The notes under the pieces were generated by a model, which made no database searches, was not told the origin of the DNA, and saw nothing but the letters and a program-made list of their open reading frames with translations. A stretch of DNA of 64,000 nucleotides from Welwitschia mirabilis (Eukaryota > Gnetophyta > Gnetopsida > Welwitschiales). The stretch spans positions 66,787,782 to 66,851,781 of the forward strand of contig JBOZIK010000001.1 in assembly GCA_051453625.1 (NCBI GenBank). Reading direction: 5' to 3'. A program made the position numbers and the translations under genes. The first letter of the stretch is position 1, and the number at the start of each line of letters is the position of its first letter. Positions 22,358 to 33,915 of the stretch are shown piece after piece.

Positions 22358-22741
22358 TTATCTTACCATATGTTTTAAAGATAAAGTATTTAACAAGTTC
22401 TTATTTACGTAACCAATCTTTTCATGCCATTGATTTCCTTCACCTATAATGCTTAATGGACACTTGGTTTTCTTATTAAAGATATCTTGTACTGTAGTGA
22501 TGCAAACATTAGATTTTATAATCCTAGTAAATAATACTTTATTTGAATTATGCTTTTTAATGATACTACCATATTTGATGAAAGTTACAAACAAATTTGC
22601 ATTACATAATTGATTGAAACTAAGTATATTATGTTTTAATCCTTTTACATAGAAATCATATTTTACCTTAAGTAGATTACCTCTTTCAATGGTTCCAATA
22701 CTTATAATAGGAGCCTTTGCATTGTTACTAAAATTAATCAC
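22358..22741 (-). pseudogene. copia GAG_pre-integrase segment (right contig copy)
   Basis: 127-codon open stretch nearly identical to 21012-21395 (GTIERGNLLKVKYDFYVKGL, KHNILSFNQLCNANLFVTFI). Differences are mostly single transitions. It joins without a gap to the protease region upstream (22742-23060). Confidence 0.85.
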
Positions 22742-23059
22742 TCCTTTTTCTTAATCTACTAAGGTGATAAAGCTAAATTTGTCTCCACTCATGTGTTTTT
22801 AATATTCATTGTCAACATATCAAACATGTTTTTTCATAGCTTGTAGTGCAATCTAATTTAAGAGAGCTAGTCTTGATTCTAAAATCCATATCTTCTTTGA
22901 TTTAGCCTACATAATACATTGTAACATATTTCTTAATCTTTTGGAACTATGTGAAAGTTGAAAGAATGATTAAATTAATAATGATCATATTTATAGTAAT
23001 AATAATATGTAATATTATTAGTATAGGCTATATGCTCATACCTTTCTTGTAGTTCCATT

Positions 23060-23400
23060 TGTTGAATAATGATGTTGAAGTACTAAGCCACTTCTATCAT
23101 TTGGACTTCTTCATTGTCCAAGCATGATGTTTAAAGTCTTCTTTATTGAGTAAACTTCTCATTGATTATTTTAGTATTAGCAAGTTCTTGTCTAATGTTA
23201 TTTAATTCACATGTTAGCTTACTAATATTAGCTCAAAGAGATGATTTTTTAGATGATAATTTATTACAAGAAACTTTTTGGTATTCATATGCTAATTTAT
23301 GAGAAGGAGGTAATATTTTCATTTTATAACATATGTTTCATAACTTAATGAATACTTTAAAAATTAAGTCATACCTATCTAAATTTTTTATAGCTATTTC
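23060..23400 (-). pseudogene. copia gag-protease linker with coiled-coil-like remnant
   Basis: Decayed coding sequence between the zinc knuckle and the pre-integrase segment in minus-strand order. Lys/Glu/Leu-rich fragments are visible, but I do not recognise the protease active site. Confidence 0.4.
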
Positions 23401-24565
23401 TTCTTCACTTTTTTATTCTAATTCTTCTTTTCCTTCTTTATTGTCACTTGTAGTACATACAATGGGCATATTAGATAGATGACCTCTTTCATTATTAGAG
23501 GTCTTTACTTTAATTACATGATCATCATTATTACAATTTGTAAAGAATGATCTCTTCTTCTTAGACTCTTTATTTTGTGGTTTTTTCTATAATTTTTTAG
23601 AACTAAAACATTTTTAGGTTATGTGTACTTGACCTTCACAAAACCAACATTCTAGTTTGAAGATATTAGTCTTGAAAGAAAGTGTAAATCTATTAGAATA
23701 TTTACCTTTGGACTTACCTTTATCTTGAAATATAGATGATCTTCTATTGTTCTTTTTTGAAAGAATCCTTTTGGCTTACCTTATTCTACATCTTCATCAA
23801 AGTCATCTCCATTTAACACTTTTTTTCATTTTGCCTTTAGAAGCTTGCCTTGAGCTTTCAACAGCATTAATAGGAATAGGATTCTCCTTCAAAGAATAAT
23901 CTTGAATAAGATCCATCTTGTAATAGTTAATACACTTTTTAATTCCTCAATCTTTATTATATTAAAGTCTTTTAATTCTTTCATAATTATTATTTTAGGC
24001 TTGTATTCCAAAGTTAAGGATCTGATAACCTTTTAAATTACCTTAGCCTCTAGAGAATTTTTACTAATGTCATGTGTGGCATCCATAATATTAAATATTT
24101 ATGTGAGGTACTCATGTACTTTCTTTCCTTTGAATATCTTTAGGTTTTCTAACTAATTAGTCCAAATAAGACACTTTAATTTCTTGAAAATGGAGATTCC
24201 TACATACATATACACTAGAATATTCCATATCTCTTATGTTATTTTGCATCTAGCTATTAAGTTAAATTTCTTCATTATAACAAATGAGTAAAAAGCATGC
24301 TTTACCTTTTAGTTGTAAATGAAGGCTATCTTTATTTTATTTTTTTTAGTTAGTTCTAGATTTTATTTGAGTAATGTACTTTCTTTAATGTCTATAATAG
24401 TTTTTTCTAGGTTCTAATTATTCATCTTTAATGATTAACTAAACCTAAAACTCAAAATATTATAAGTACACTCACATCCTCATCTTCCAATTAGCATAGT
24501 CTACTCCACCAAAGACTAGAGGTCTAACAAATGGCATTCCTTTCATAGTTTACTCAAGGATGTTA
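23400..24565 (-). pseudogene. copia gag remnant with zinc knuckle
   Basis: Capsid/nucleocapsid protein of the copia element. The minus-strand start reads MKGMPFVRPLVFGGVDYANW (about 24563-24500), the conserved N-terminus of plant copia gag with the F-x-G-x-x-Y-x-x-W signature. The nucleocapsid zinc knuckle at 23608-23649 is C-W-F-C-E-G-Q-V-H-I-T-stop-K-C, a CX2CX4HX4C with all four ligands kept but a stop inside it. A basic stretch follows. Several stops and frameshifts. Confidence 0.85.
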
Positions 24566-24577
24566 CTTTTTTTATGA

Positions 24578-24582
24578 GTACC
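24578..24582. repeat. Probable target duplication of Ty3 element A-B (gtacc)
   Basis: gtacc before LTR A against ttacc (35656-35660) after LTR B: four of five match. The copia sequence is continuous across the pair. Confidence 0.65.
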
Positions 24583-24942
24583 TAATGCATTATTAAATTA
24601 TGTGTATTTAATAGGGTATTATGAGTTATTTTGCAGGACATTTATATATGTTTAAATGTAATTCTAACGATTATAAAGAGTCAATGTGATGATCATGGAA
24701 ACACACAATTCTTGGCATATTTAGAGGTATTTCATACATATTCTAATACTCAGTGGTTTAGTGGAAGATAAATGATGTAAGAGGCTAATTTCTCTTAAGT
24801 AAAAAGATAAGGAAGGCTATTGTTCCTACTATTATCCTTATAATAGATAGTAAGATAGCACTTTATCAAGTTTTTTAGATGATAATGTAAACTAGAACTA
24901 GAAGCCAATGACTCCTCTTTTCTAAAGAGGTGTTATTTCTAG

Positions 24943-24970
24943 TGTCATCCCCATGACATGTAAGATGACA
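24943..24970. repeat. Imperfect palindromic phrase TGTCATC...GATGACA
   Basis: Arms 24943-24949 and 24964-24970 are perfect 7-bp reverse complements around a ccatgacat core. Diverged copies recur through this element family (see findings). Confidence 0.7.
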
Positions 24971-25187
24971 ACACATATGAAGCCAACTATAGGACTAACT
25001 ATAAAGCCAGAAGATGATGAGTTATCAATTATTATGAGGTGTCATCCCTAGTGTTGTCTTCATAATAGTTAGGATGATACTAAAATGTCTAGTCAACTTT
25101 TATCCATTTCATCTATTTCTTTCTTAGAATTGAGTGTGTTTTCTAGTGTGACTGTTATACCTTAAGTGATAGTTACATTTTCCTTAT

Positions 25188-25197
25188 TATATAAATA
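25188..25197 (+). promoter_or_regulatory. TATA-like box of LTR A
   Basis: TATATAAATA, 605 nt into the LTR; the related LTR at 31159 has TATAAATA at the matching distance (616 nt). Confidence 0.55.
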
Positions 25198-25374
25198 AAG
25201 CTCTTCTTTGATCCTTCTATCATCTTCGATGCAATGTAAATTATTGTGATAAGAGATCAAAGATAAGAGATCTATTGACTATAATTACTTAGAGACATCT
25301 TTCTTGGTGTTGGGCTATGCATCCTTCATCAAGCTATGGCTGCTTTATAACCTAGATGCTAGTTTGATAATATA

Positions 25375-26045
25375 AAATCTATTTCTTTTATTTATTAATA
25401 TTTTTAATATCCCTTATGGTTTATATTATTTTTAATTTGGTGACAGTCTCAGTAATGATATAGGTGATAAGGGTGACCTTTATTAAAGTTGACAAGATTA
25501 GTTTAGGAGCATTTTGCATTATTTTTTATTTGAATTACTTTGATAGATTAAGGTAGTTTTTGTTAGTAACAATTTCCTTGGATGATTTATATTATATAGG
25601 ATTAATCTTCCTAGTAAGTAAATTTGGTAATCGGAGAAGTGTCCATCTAGGTTAGGTTGTNNNNNNNNNNNNNNNNNNNNNNNNNNNNNNNNNNNNNNNN
25701 NNNNNNNNNNNNNNNNNNNNNNNNNNNNNNNNNNNNNNNNNNNNNNNNNNNNNNNNNNNNAAATTTATTTCTTTTATTTATTAATATTTTTAATATCCCT
25801 TATGGTTTATGTTATTTTTAATTTGGTGACAGTCTCAGTAATGATATAGGTCATAAGGGTAACCTTTGTTAAGGTTGACAAGATTAGTTTAGGAGCATTT
25901 TGCATTATTTTTTATTTGAATTACTTGATAGATTAAGGTAGTTTTAGTTAGTAATAATTTCCTTGGGTGATTTAGATTATATAGGATTAATCTTCCTAGT
26001 AAGTCGATTTGGTAATTGGAGAAGTGTTCATCTAGGTTAGATTGC
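25375..26045. repeat. Gap-flank duplicate pair 14
   Basis: 25375-25660 and 25761-26045 (286 and 285 bp) around 100 N, inside LTR A. Confidence 0.9.
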
Positions 26046-26272
26046 ATTTTCATTGCATTGCATCTTTATTTTCTTACATTATTCTTAGGTTTAGAATACA
26101 CTATTTCCCTTGAAAATTAATTCTCCTTCTTCTCTGATATGCCTTTAATAGGTTTATAACATTTAGGTCACTTCCATATATACTAGTGTATTGTAGTTTG
26201 CAATATATCTATCTGTAATAAATAGGATTGAGTAATATTGTAAAGAATTATAAAATTATACACCATAACATC

Positions 26273-26290
26273 TTGACATGATTGATTGGA
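26273..26290 (+). other. Degraded primer-binding site of element A-B
   Basis: TTGACATGATTGATTGGA aligns without gaps to the clear tRNA-Asp-type site of element C (1231-1248) but has many changes. Recognised by position and by the shared downstream sequence. Confidence 0.6.
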
Positions 26291-27429
26291 AAGGCTACTG
26301 ATGAGCATAAGGATTGTCCTCACTCAGGTAAGTAAACCAAAGTTTAATTTCAATATTTAACTATAGCAATATTGTATTTCTATTTAAGAATTATATGTTT
26401 TTTGTTCATAGTTTTTAGTCCTCTTAGTACTGTAATAATAGTTTGTCATTCCCTTTATCATTCACATGACATTGAAAATGACAACAAGGATTTTCTAGTT
26501 TATTTTTGTCTGTAAATTTTTCTTTTTGCATCTATAGTAGTAGTAAAATAATTGTCATCTTTGCTATTAAAATAATAGCCTAATTTTTTGCTTATGGTAA
26601 TTTTCTTTAAGTTTGTTAATACTCTCTTCTTTTTTGTATCATTGTTCCTTATGTTATCACCATTACCAAGAAAATGATTATTAGTTGTTTTTGAATTTGT
26701 TTTTGTTGTTTTCTATCTAAAGTATGTTGTGATTTGATCAATTCAATAAAGCAACATTAAAGAGAGAGGCAACTAATAGAAGAAAATATCAAAAAAGTAT
26801 TGTTTGATGTTAAATTAGAATTAGGTACATAATCCTCAGGTGCATATAATATCTCTCCTAAGTTCATTTTTTTAAGGAATCTGATCCCATAAAAGAAACT
26901 TTCACCTTGAATTTTAATTTTAGCTATTTATTTGAAGTTGTGTTGTATTTTTATTGTAGTTTAACAGGTTTATTTTTGTAATTTTTATTTTATGTAGCAT
27001 TTTAATAAGTATTGTCGTCTCTATGACATAAAGAATGATAATTCAAATTTTCAAAATTATTTTTCCACAACTTTTTTCCTTTTATGTTTTTGGTTTTTAT
27101 TGAATAATAATACATGGTCATTCCATTAGTTATCTCCATGACAATTAAAATGATAGCCATTACACATCTTTTGAGTGATAAGAATCCAAACAATTTTAAT
27201 TAAAAAAAAATCAAAAAGAGTAGAACTTGATCTTAATTATGTACCTATCTCCCTTATCATCCTATTCCATTCTTCTTAATTACTTTAATGACTAGTGATA
27301 AAAGGATGCTTGGGAAAATTATTTCTAAAAGAAGAAAAATTTAAAAAATTATGAGAATATTGGTATGAAAACACTTTAAGAAATTTTTACAGAGAGAGGG
27401 AGAATAACATAAAATAAAGTTGAGAGTAG
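26291..27429 (+). mobile_element. 5' leader of element A-B
   Basis: AT-rich leader homologous to 690-1230 of element C. It holds several copies of the GTCATC/GATGAC palindromic phrase (26442-26486, 26538-26581, 27011-27042, 27130-27156). The small minus-strand open frame at 27002-27193 covers such phrases and is not considered a gene. Confidence 0.6.
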
Positions 27430-28310
27430 GAATTAGACCTCTTCCTCTTTTCAACCATCTTATTATTCCCCCTATTCTTTTCAAACTTCATATAGAAATA
27501 ACAATGAAAATTTTCCACATTTTAGGGATTCGACGTCATTAAGAGAAACTTTCTATAATCATTTTTGTCAATGCCAACCATTTCCCATGTATTACTATGA
27601 AAAAGAATCATCTTCCATGTATTACTATGAAGAAGAATCATCCTCCATGAACTAATACAAGGAATAAGATGGTTCGCTAAAAGAAATTATTGACAAAATG
27701 AAAAAGAACCAAGAAAATACCAACCAAAACCTAGAAAATATAATTGAAATCTTTCAAAACTATTATAAAATTAAGGTTCTTTTATAACACAACATATTCA
27801 AATCTATTTCAATACATCCTACCTAGAGGAAAATAAGGAGCACTTAGAACTAAATGACAATGACTCTTACTTTTAAATAAATAATGAAATTTTAGATCAA
27901 ACCTCAATAGAAGATGAACAAAGTGGAGAAAATAATAACTTAACTAATTTTTTTAACAATAAAGATAAGTATGATCATTAATTAGATGATGATATTAAGG
28001 TATTAGATTATATNNNNNNNNNNNNNNNNNNNNNNNNNNNNNNNNNNNNNNNNNNNNNNNNNNNNNNNNNNNNNNNNNNNNNNNNNNNNNNNNNNNNNNN
28101 NNNNNNNNNNNNNNNNNNNNNNNNNNNNNNNNNNNNNNNNNNNNNNNNNNNNNNNNNNNNNNNNNNNNNNNNNNNNNNNNNNNNNNNNATAAATAATGAT
28201 GAGGAAAGTGAAGAAACAAATTAACAAAGTAATGATAAAGAAAACAATAAAGAAAATGATCAAAATAAAGGACCCATAGAGATTCATTCAAACTTCATAG
28301 AGGATAGACT
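27430..28310 (+). pseudogene. gag-like remnant with 30-bp repeats and acidic tail
   Basis: An open-ended plus-strand frame gives YSFQTSYRNNNENFPHF and FYNHFCQCQPFPMYYYEKES, then a 10-residue period (MYYYEKESSS, MYYYEEESSS, MN-stop-YKE) from three 30-bp units at 27587, 27617 and 27647. KEIIDKMKKNQENTNQNLEN follows, a helix-forming stretch seen near the end of Athila/Tat gag proteins. An Asp/Glu/Asn-rich segment surrounds the 175-N gap (28014-28188). The family assignment is inferred from position and the coiled-coil-like segment only. Confidence 0.45.
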
Positions 28311-29620
28311 TGTTCATTCTATCCATGCTTCTTCATCCTTTCCACCTATGTATTTATGTATAATTTTAAATCACATCCTTCTTTTCATGTCTACTTTTAC
28401 TTCTGCATTACCTTGTGATCTTTATAATGATAAAATTTCTACATATTTTTCATTTGAATCTTTATATCATTCTTAAACCCACATTTATTTCTTTACATTT
28501 TATGAAACTCCTAATTTTGAAGAGTTTGTTCCTACTATCTTTTACTTCCTTTTAAAAATCCATCTGATACTCAAAGTAACATCCTTTTCTTTTCTACTAA
28601 GTTTACTTTACCTTGTGTTTTTAATTATTTTTCTTTTTAAAAGTTTAACTAAAAATATCTTGGAATTTTAAATTAGGATAAACCTTGTCTTTTGGATGAT
28701 CATCCATGCATAGAAATGAATCTTAAGGAGCCTCTTAATCTTATTAAACATTCTCAAAAGCCCTTAAAGATGTCTTGGATCCATTCTTTAAGTTATGCCT
28801 TGAATGAATTTTATAATGGTACTCATGATTTATAATATTTTAATAATAGATTATTTGTCCATGACATTTATCACTTCTTTATCTCTTATTTGAAATCTAA
28901 AATTTGTGCTATTAAAATTTTATCTTTCTACTTCTTCTTCCTCCAATTAATTTTACTCAAAAATGATTTTATATGTTTTATGTTTTATTAGTTGGTTTTT
29001 ATTTGCTTTGGTCCTTATTTTTTTGAAAAGTATAATACACAAGTGCACCTTTTACACAACTATTAAATCTCTTAATTATTAGGTCCTTATATTTAAAAAA
29101 AAGTACATCTTAAATGGCTCAGTTGAAATCTCTAGCTTGAACACTTATAAAATTTGGAAGTTAATAAATAAAGGTTAAAAATCATTGAGATATCTACTGA
29201 TTAAACTTTGGACATGATAGAATCACTTGTCTGAGATTTGCTACTATTGTTATCTAAATCCTTTCTTATTTGATTATTTTGGTGAATGTCATGCTATCAC
29301 TTAAAAATCTTTAACTTGACTAATATTTTATGTTATGGAGTTATCCTGACTAGTAAACCTTTTACCTAGGCATTCTAAAGTAATAAGATTGGATTCACCC
29401 AATCTTAAGACATTCATACATCTATGAACTTAATTTTTTAAGGAAGATGCCTTACTTTACTTTGTTCTCTATCAATGATATAAGTGTTTAGTTGTTCAGA
29501 TATTCTTCCTTATTTTTCATCTCATTAATTTAACCTTATCCTTAAGAGTACTTAATTACATGGAATTTATTTTTTTCATTTAAAATTAAAAAAAGAGAAA
29601 AAACAAAAAAGATAGAAAAA
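28311..29620 (+). other. Unassigned interior of element A-B
   Basis: AT-rich sequence with short open fragments (for example LKEPLNLIKHSQKPLKMSWI near 28720). No protease, RT or integrase motif found in any frame. An A-rich purine tract lies at 29583-29635 just before the conserved block. Confidence 0.4.
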
Positions 29621-29639
29621 TAAAAGAAAAAAATAAATA

Positions 29640-29860
29640 TTAACCATGAGTTGTATTTAAGCTAAAGATATGATCACCATGATGTCCTACTGCAATCACA
29701 CTAAGGCAAATTTTTCCAAGAGGGGCCTATGGTAGTGTGATATGATAGCTATGGAAACTCCACTAGGTGGTTAGTTATCCCTACTATGTGGGTTCTTACT
29801 CCTTTGATAGTGGTTTCACTCCCCTCATCATGGAAAAATAAATCACTTTTTCTCTTCATT
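29640..29860 (+). other. Block shared with 59851-60060 (copy 1)
   Basis: About 200 bp clearly homologous to 59851-60060, reading KANFSKRGLW-stop-CDMIAMETP against KANIPKRSLWQCDKVAIRTP-type residues in the other copy. It lies between an A-rich tract and the 3' non-coding region in both places. Function unknown. Confidence 0.65.
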
Positions 29861-31158
29861 TATTTCTAGTACTTCCACATGATCACTCTACTTTATGGAT
29901 TTTAGTGTTTGTTTTGACATGGTAGCTTATAAGTCCTTGTATTTTAAGTAGCTTTTTATCTTATCATTTATTATTTGATAACATTAGTATACTTGTATCA
30001 TCATAATCATTACTCAATTGAGTGGAACTTTATGAATGGATACATTATGACATGCATCATTAATCAAATGATTTTATGATTATTATTATAGGAATTTGTT
30101 AGGATAACATTTAGGGTAATAAAGTAATGTTATTCATGTTTCTAGTTGTTCATTTTGATTTTATTTTTCCTTAATTGTTTTGTTGAAATTTTTAAAGTTA
30201 TTTCCTTATACTTTTTCAAGCATTATATCATGGGCATATTTAATTTTTACTCTTTTGTGATGTTTTCCAAAGGATGATTGTTTCTTTCTAATAGGTTTCC
30301 TTCATCTAATGCATTTCATCTTTTCATGCATTCTGGCACATTTGAGGCATCTTTGAGTAGTATTTTTCCCATGTTATATTTTTCCTCTACGATCATTTTT
30401 CACTTCTCCATCATGCATTCGCTATTCAAGCTCTTTATTCATTTTATTTCTCAGGTCACTTTCTCTGTTCCATCACATCCCTGCATTCTCTGATTTTATA
30501 AGTTTTTTAAGTCTCAATTTCCTTTCCATATCAGCTATTTATCTATTGTCCTCCTCTGTTGTCCCTATGACATAGGGGAAGACACTCTTTTTTTTTTTTT
30601 TTTTTTTTAATTTGTTCTAGGTGCAATTCAAGATGTTTTGCTTCTCCTTTTGGATGGAGGGGTAGGACACCTTTCTGGGTGTAATCTTTTTATGATCAGC
30701 ACAAAATTTTTTTTGCACTTCATGCTATAATTTTGAATGAGTGTTTATGAGTTCTTCATGTAAATAGAATAAAATTTTTAGATCATTGATGCACTTTATC
30801 ATGTAGGATACAATAGTACTTGCACATGTTTTTATAGCCATATCTTTCTGATCACTTGAAATGTGCACAATGATCCATTGTTTTTGTTCTATAGCATGCA
30901 TACACAGTTTCACTTTTAGAAGCCATCAAGTTTTACTTTATGATTTCTATATGTGTATTGCATTCATTCTATAGTAACATGTTTAAGTAAGGGGCTTAAG
31001 AAATTTTTCAATACTTGTATTAATTACATGTTGATGATATCATTCTATATAGACTCAATTTACATTTTGCAGGCATTATTGTTATTTTAAACAAATTGGC
31101 TCATAATCCAGTTGATCACTTACTTTGTTAGGGACTGACAAGGATAAGTAGGGGGCTA
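29861..31158 (+). mobile_element. 3' non-coding region and polypurine tract before LTR D
   Basis: Homologous to 32070-34362, the region preceding LTR B, and ending in the polypurine tract aagtaggggg (31146-31155). Contains a 22-nt T run near 30588-30609. Small open frames (30278-30493 plus, 30725-30913 minus) show no family features. Confidence 0.6.
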
Positions 31159-31969
31159 TGTAATAATGCCAATTTGTTGGAATTTGATAGTATATTTTGA
31201 GTATCTTTGTAGGACATTCATATAGGTTTTTGATATAATACTGATAGATATGAAGGCATGATAAGATAATCAGTGAAACATGTGATATCTAGCATTTCTA
31301 GCAATTTCTTGGGCCTATTCTGATACTGCAAAATTGGAAGAAGGATTATATGAGACAAAGACTGATTTACCTTGGAGAGGAGATCAAAAGAAGATCATCA
31401 TCCTGACAGTTATTCCCATGACACACAGGACGACCAGACTGCTAATATGGATAGAAGCCTGTGGTACCGATAGTAGCACATGGTACACATGATGATAGGG
31501 CATCGTCCACATAATTGTTCAGATGACATATAGGATGATAGCATCAAGACTACACGCAGGTAATCCATGGGGCCGATGACAACACATGGTACACTGCTCA
31601 AGCTATTAAGGCGGCATCGTCCCCTATGTTGTGTGGATGACATATGAGATAACAATTGTTTTTACACTGCAGTAATAAATTCTATTATAAATGGGATCAA
31701 ATGACCCATCTGGATCGTTAGGGTTTCTGTTCCCTGCCTTTAGGATTTGCCTTTAAATCCCTCTTTTTGAAATCTATAAATACCCTTCTCCTCCTTCATT
31801 TTGCATCCATCGTTTGCATCTGATACTTATGACAAAAGCTTGAACGACGAGAGATCCATTCTATATTATAGAAAGTAGTCTCCTTAGTGTCAGGCTGTGT
31901 CCCTCTCATTGAGGTCCTGTTGTTCTAATTTGTAAGTGGATTTTGTTCTGACTTTTACTTGAATTAATA
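31159..31969 (+). mobile_element. LTR D, related but distinct and less decayed
   Basis: Starts TGTAATAATGCC directly after a polypurine tract and follows the same plan as LTRs A and B (TTGTAGGACATTCATATAGG; palindromic phrases at 31411-31435, 31501-31541 and 31615-31653; TATAAATA at 31775-31782; cttagtgtcaggctg near 31879). It is much richer in CpG than its surroundings. Its end is lost in the gap at 31970-32069. The minus-strand open frame 31410-31655 covers palindromic phrases and is judged a chance frame. Confidence 0.75.
31775..31782 (+). promoter_or_regulatory. TATA box of LTR D
   Basis: TATAAATA followed by acccttctcctcc, the best-preserved core promoter in the window. Confidence 0.6.
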
Positions 31970-32244
31970 NNNNNNNNNNNNNNNNNNNNNNNNNNNNNNN
32001 NNNNNNNNNNNNNNNNNNNNNNNNNNNNNNNNNNNNNNNNNNNNNNNNNNNNNNNNNNNNNNNNNNNNNTAGATAATTTCATTTCTAAATAACTTTTAAT
32101 ATTATCATTCATTGATTAATAACATTATATTTGACATCAACATAATCATTTTTCATTAGAGTGGTACTTTTTTAAGTTTTTTACATTATGTCATGCATTA
32201 TTAAATAGGTGATTTTATGATTCCCACTAATGAATTTTATTAGG

Positions 32245-32631
32245 TTGGAATTTTGGATAGGTAAACAATATTTTTCATATTTCTAATTGTCCATTTTTAT
32301 TTTTTATTTTTTAGTTGTTTTGTTTAGAATCTTAAAAATCATTTATGTATCTTTTTTGATATAATAATTAGGACTTAATCATTTGATANNNNNNNNNNNN
32401 NNNNNNNNNNNNNNNNNNNNNNNNNNNNNNNNNNNNNNNNNNNNNNNNNNNNNNNNNNNNNNNNNNNNNNNNNNNNNNNNNNNNNNNNGTTGGAATTTTG
32501 GATAGGTAAATAATATTTTTCATATTTCTAATTATCCATTTTTATTTTTATTTTTAGTTGTTTTGTTTAGAATCTTCAAAGTCATTTACGTATCTTTTTT
32601 GATATAATAATTAGGACTTAATCATTTGATA
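32245..32631. repeat. Gap-flank duplicate pair 17
   Basis: 32245-32388 and 32489-32631 (144 and 143 bp) around 100 N. Confidence 0.9.
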
Positions 32632-33199
32632 TTTTTTTAGTTGTTTCTTTATTTTCAATTGTATTTTTTATCCATAAGGGTCATTTTTATTTTAACACTT
32701 TGATTGATGCATTCCTTTCACTTTGATTGATGTGCTTCTTTTCCTTTTATTAATGGATTTCATTTTATTTATGATAATGTTTTTTTCATTTCTTTACTTT
32801 TCATTTTGCATGCATTTATTTACAAAATCTCAAATGCCTATTGGGTTTAAAAAGATTTGAGGATTTTCTTTAGCATTAATTCTATCTCTTTAATGCTTTA
32901 TCATGGATTGATCCTTTTCTATTTTCTTGAGATTTTCTTGTTTTTGACTCCCTTACCATGATTCCTTAGATGATTATTCTTAGCTTTTATCTATCCTTCA
33001 AAATTTATGATAACTTTTTAAGGTTTCACTGTCACTATTCTTGATTATCAATTCTACATAAAATTCACTATTTTTCTAGATCCTTTCTTTTTTTTTACGT
33101 CATCCCATGTATGTCATCCGGACGACTAGGCAAATAACATAGTTCCTCTTATCTTATTATAATACAGGACGTATTGATTTTTTTATGTAGGAATCGATT

Positions 33200-33915
33200 T
33201 GAATAAAATGTTAAAGATATTTAAGTAAAAAATTTAATTATGAGGGTCATTTTAAGATTTTAAGGTAGATATATATGGTGCACTGGTTAATATATGATTT
33301 CATATTATGTATGTAATATGCATTATGAATATTATTTAGAAGGTCATAATAGCACAATTACAGCACATTCTTATAAGTGTAATTCAAAATATCAATAAAC
33401 CATCAATAATAGAAGTAATATTATAATTATTATTTGAATTTTCCCTTGTAGATTATATTTGAAACTCACTAATGGATTTGTATACATCATTTTAAGTTAC
33501 CACAACTNNNNNNNNNNNNNNNNNNNNNNNNNNNNNNNNNNNNNNNNNNNNNNNNNNNNNNNNNNNNNNNNNNNNNNNNNNNNNNNNNNNNNNNNNNNNN
33601 NNNNNNNTGAACAAAATATTCAAGATATTTAAGAAAAACATCTAATTATGAGGGTCATTTTAAGATTTCAAGGTAGATATATATGGTGCACTGGTCAATA
33701 TATGACTTCATATTATGTATGTGATATGCATTATGAATATTATTTAGTAGGTCATAATAGTACAATTACAGCACATTCTTATAAGTATAATTCAAAATAT
33801 TAAGAAATCATCAGTAAGAGAAGTAATATTATGATTATTATTTGAATTTTCCCTTGTAGATTATATTTGAAACTCACTAATGGATTTGTATAAATCATTT
33901 TAAGTTACCACAACT
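33200..33915. repeat. Gap-flank duplicate pair 18
   Basis: 33200-33507 and 33608-33915 (308 bp each) around 100 N. Confidence 0.9.

Larger units (their letters stand above)
20468..23057. repeat. Gap-flank duplicate pair 13 (largest, about 1.25 kb)
   Basis: 20468-21720 and 21821-23057 are near copies around 100 N. The two 10-N gaps in the left copy (20848-20857, 21402-21411) correspond to about 1 and about 30 bases present in the right copy. Confidence 0.92.
19641..24582 (-). mobile_element. Ty1-copia element 1, internal part (SIRE-like), minus strand
   Basis: Gag through integrase, read from 24565 down to about 19641, where Ty3 LTR C interrupts it before any RT. Its primer-binding site and 5' LTR lie beyond the Ty3 element A-B at 35661-37026. 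RT, RNase H and 3' LTR would lie left of the window, beyond element C. The real length is shortened by the 1.2-kb duplicate around the gap at 21721-21820. Confidence 0.85.
24583..26270 (+). mobile_element. LTR A (5' LTR)
   Basis: Starts TAATGCATTATTAAATT, ends CACCATAACA. About 1.3 kb after removing the gap duplicate at 25661-26045. Homologous along its length to LTR B and LTR C. TATA-like motif at 25188-25197. Confidence 0.85.

Noticed and set aside
24943-31653. CRISPR-like array
   Set aside because: The palindromic phrases are diverged and irregularly spaced, and lie inside plant LTRs. There is no constant repeat-spacer structure and no bacterial context.
31410-31655. 81-codon minus-strand Cys/Ser-rich frame
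   Set aside because: Lies over repeated palindromic phrases of LTR D, so the repeated residues (LSSYMSS-type) come from the DNA repeat.
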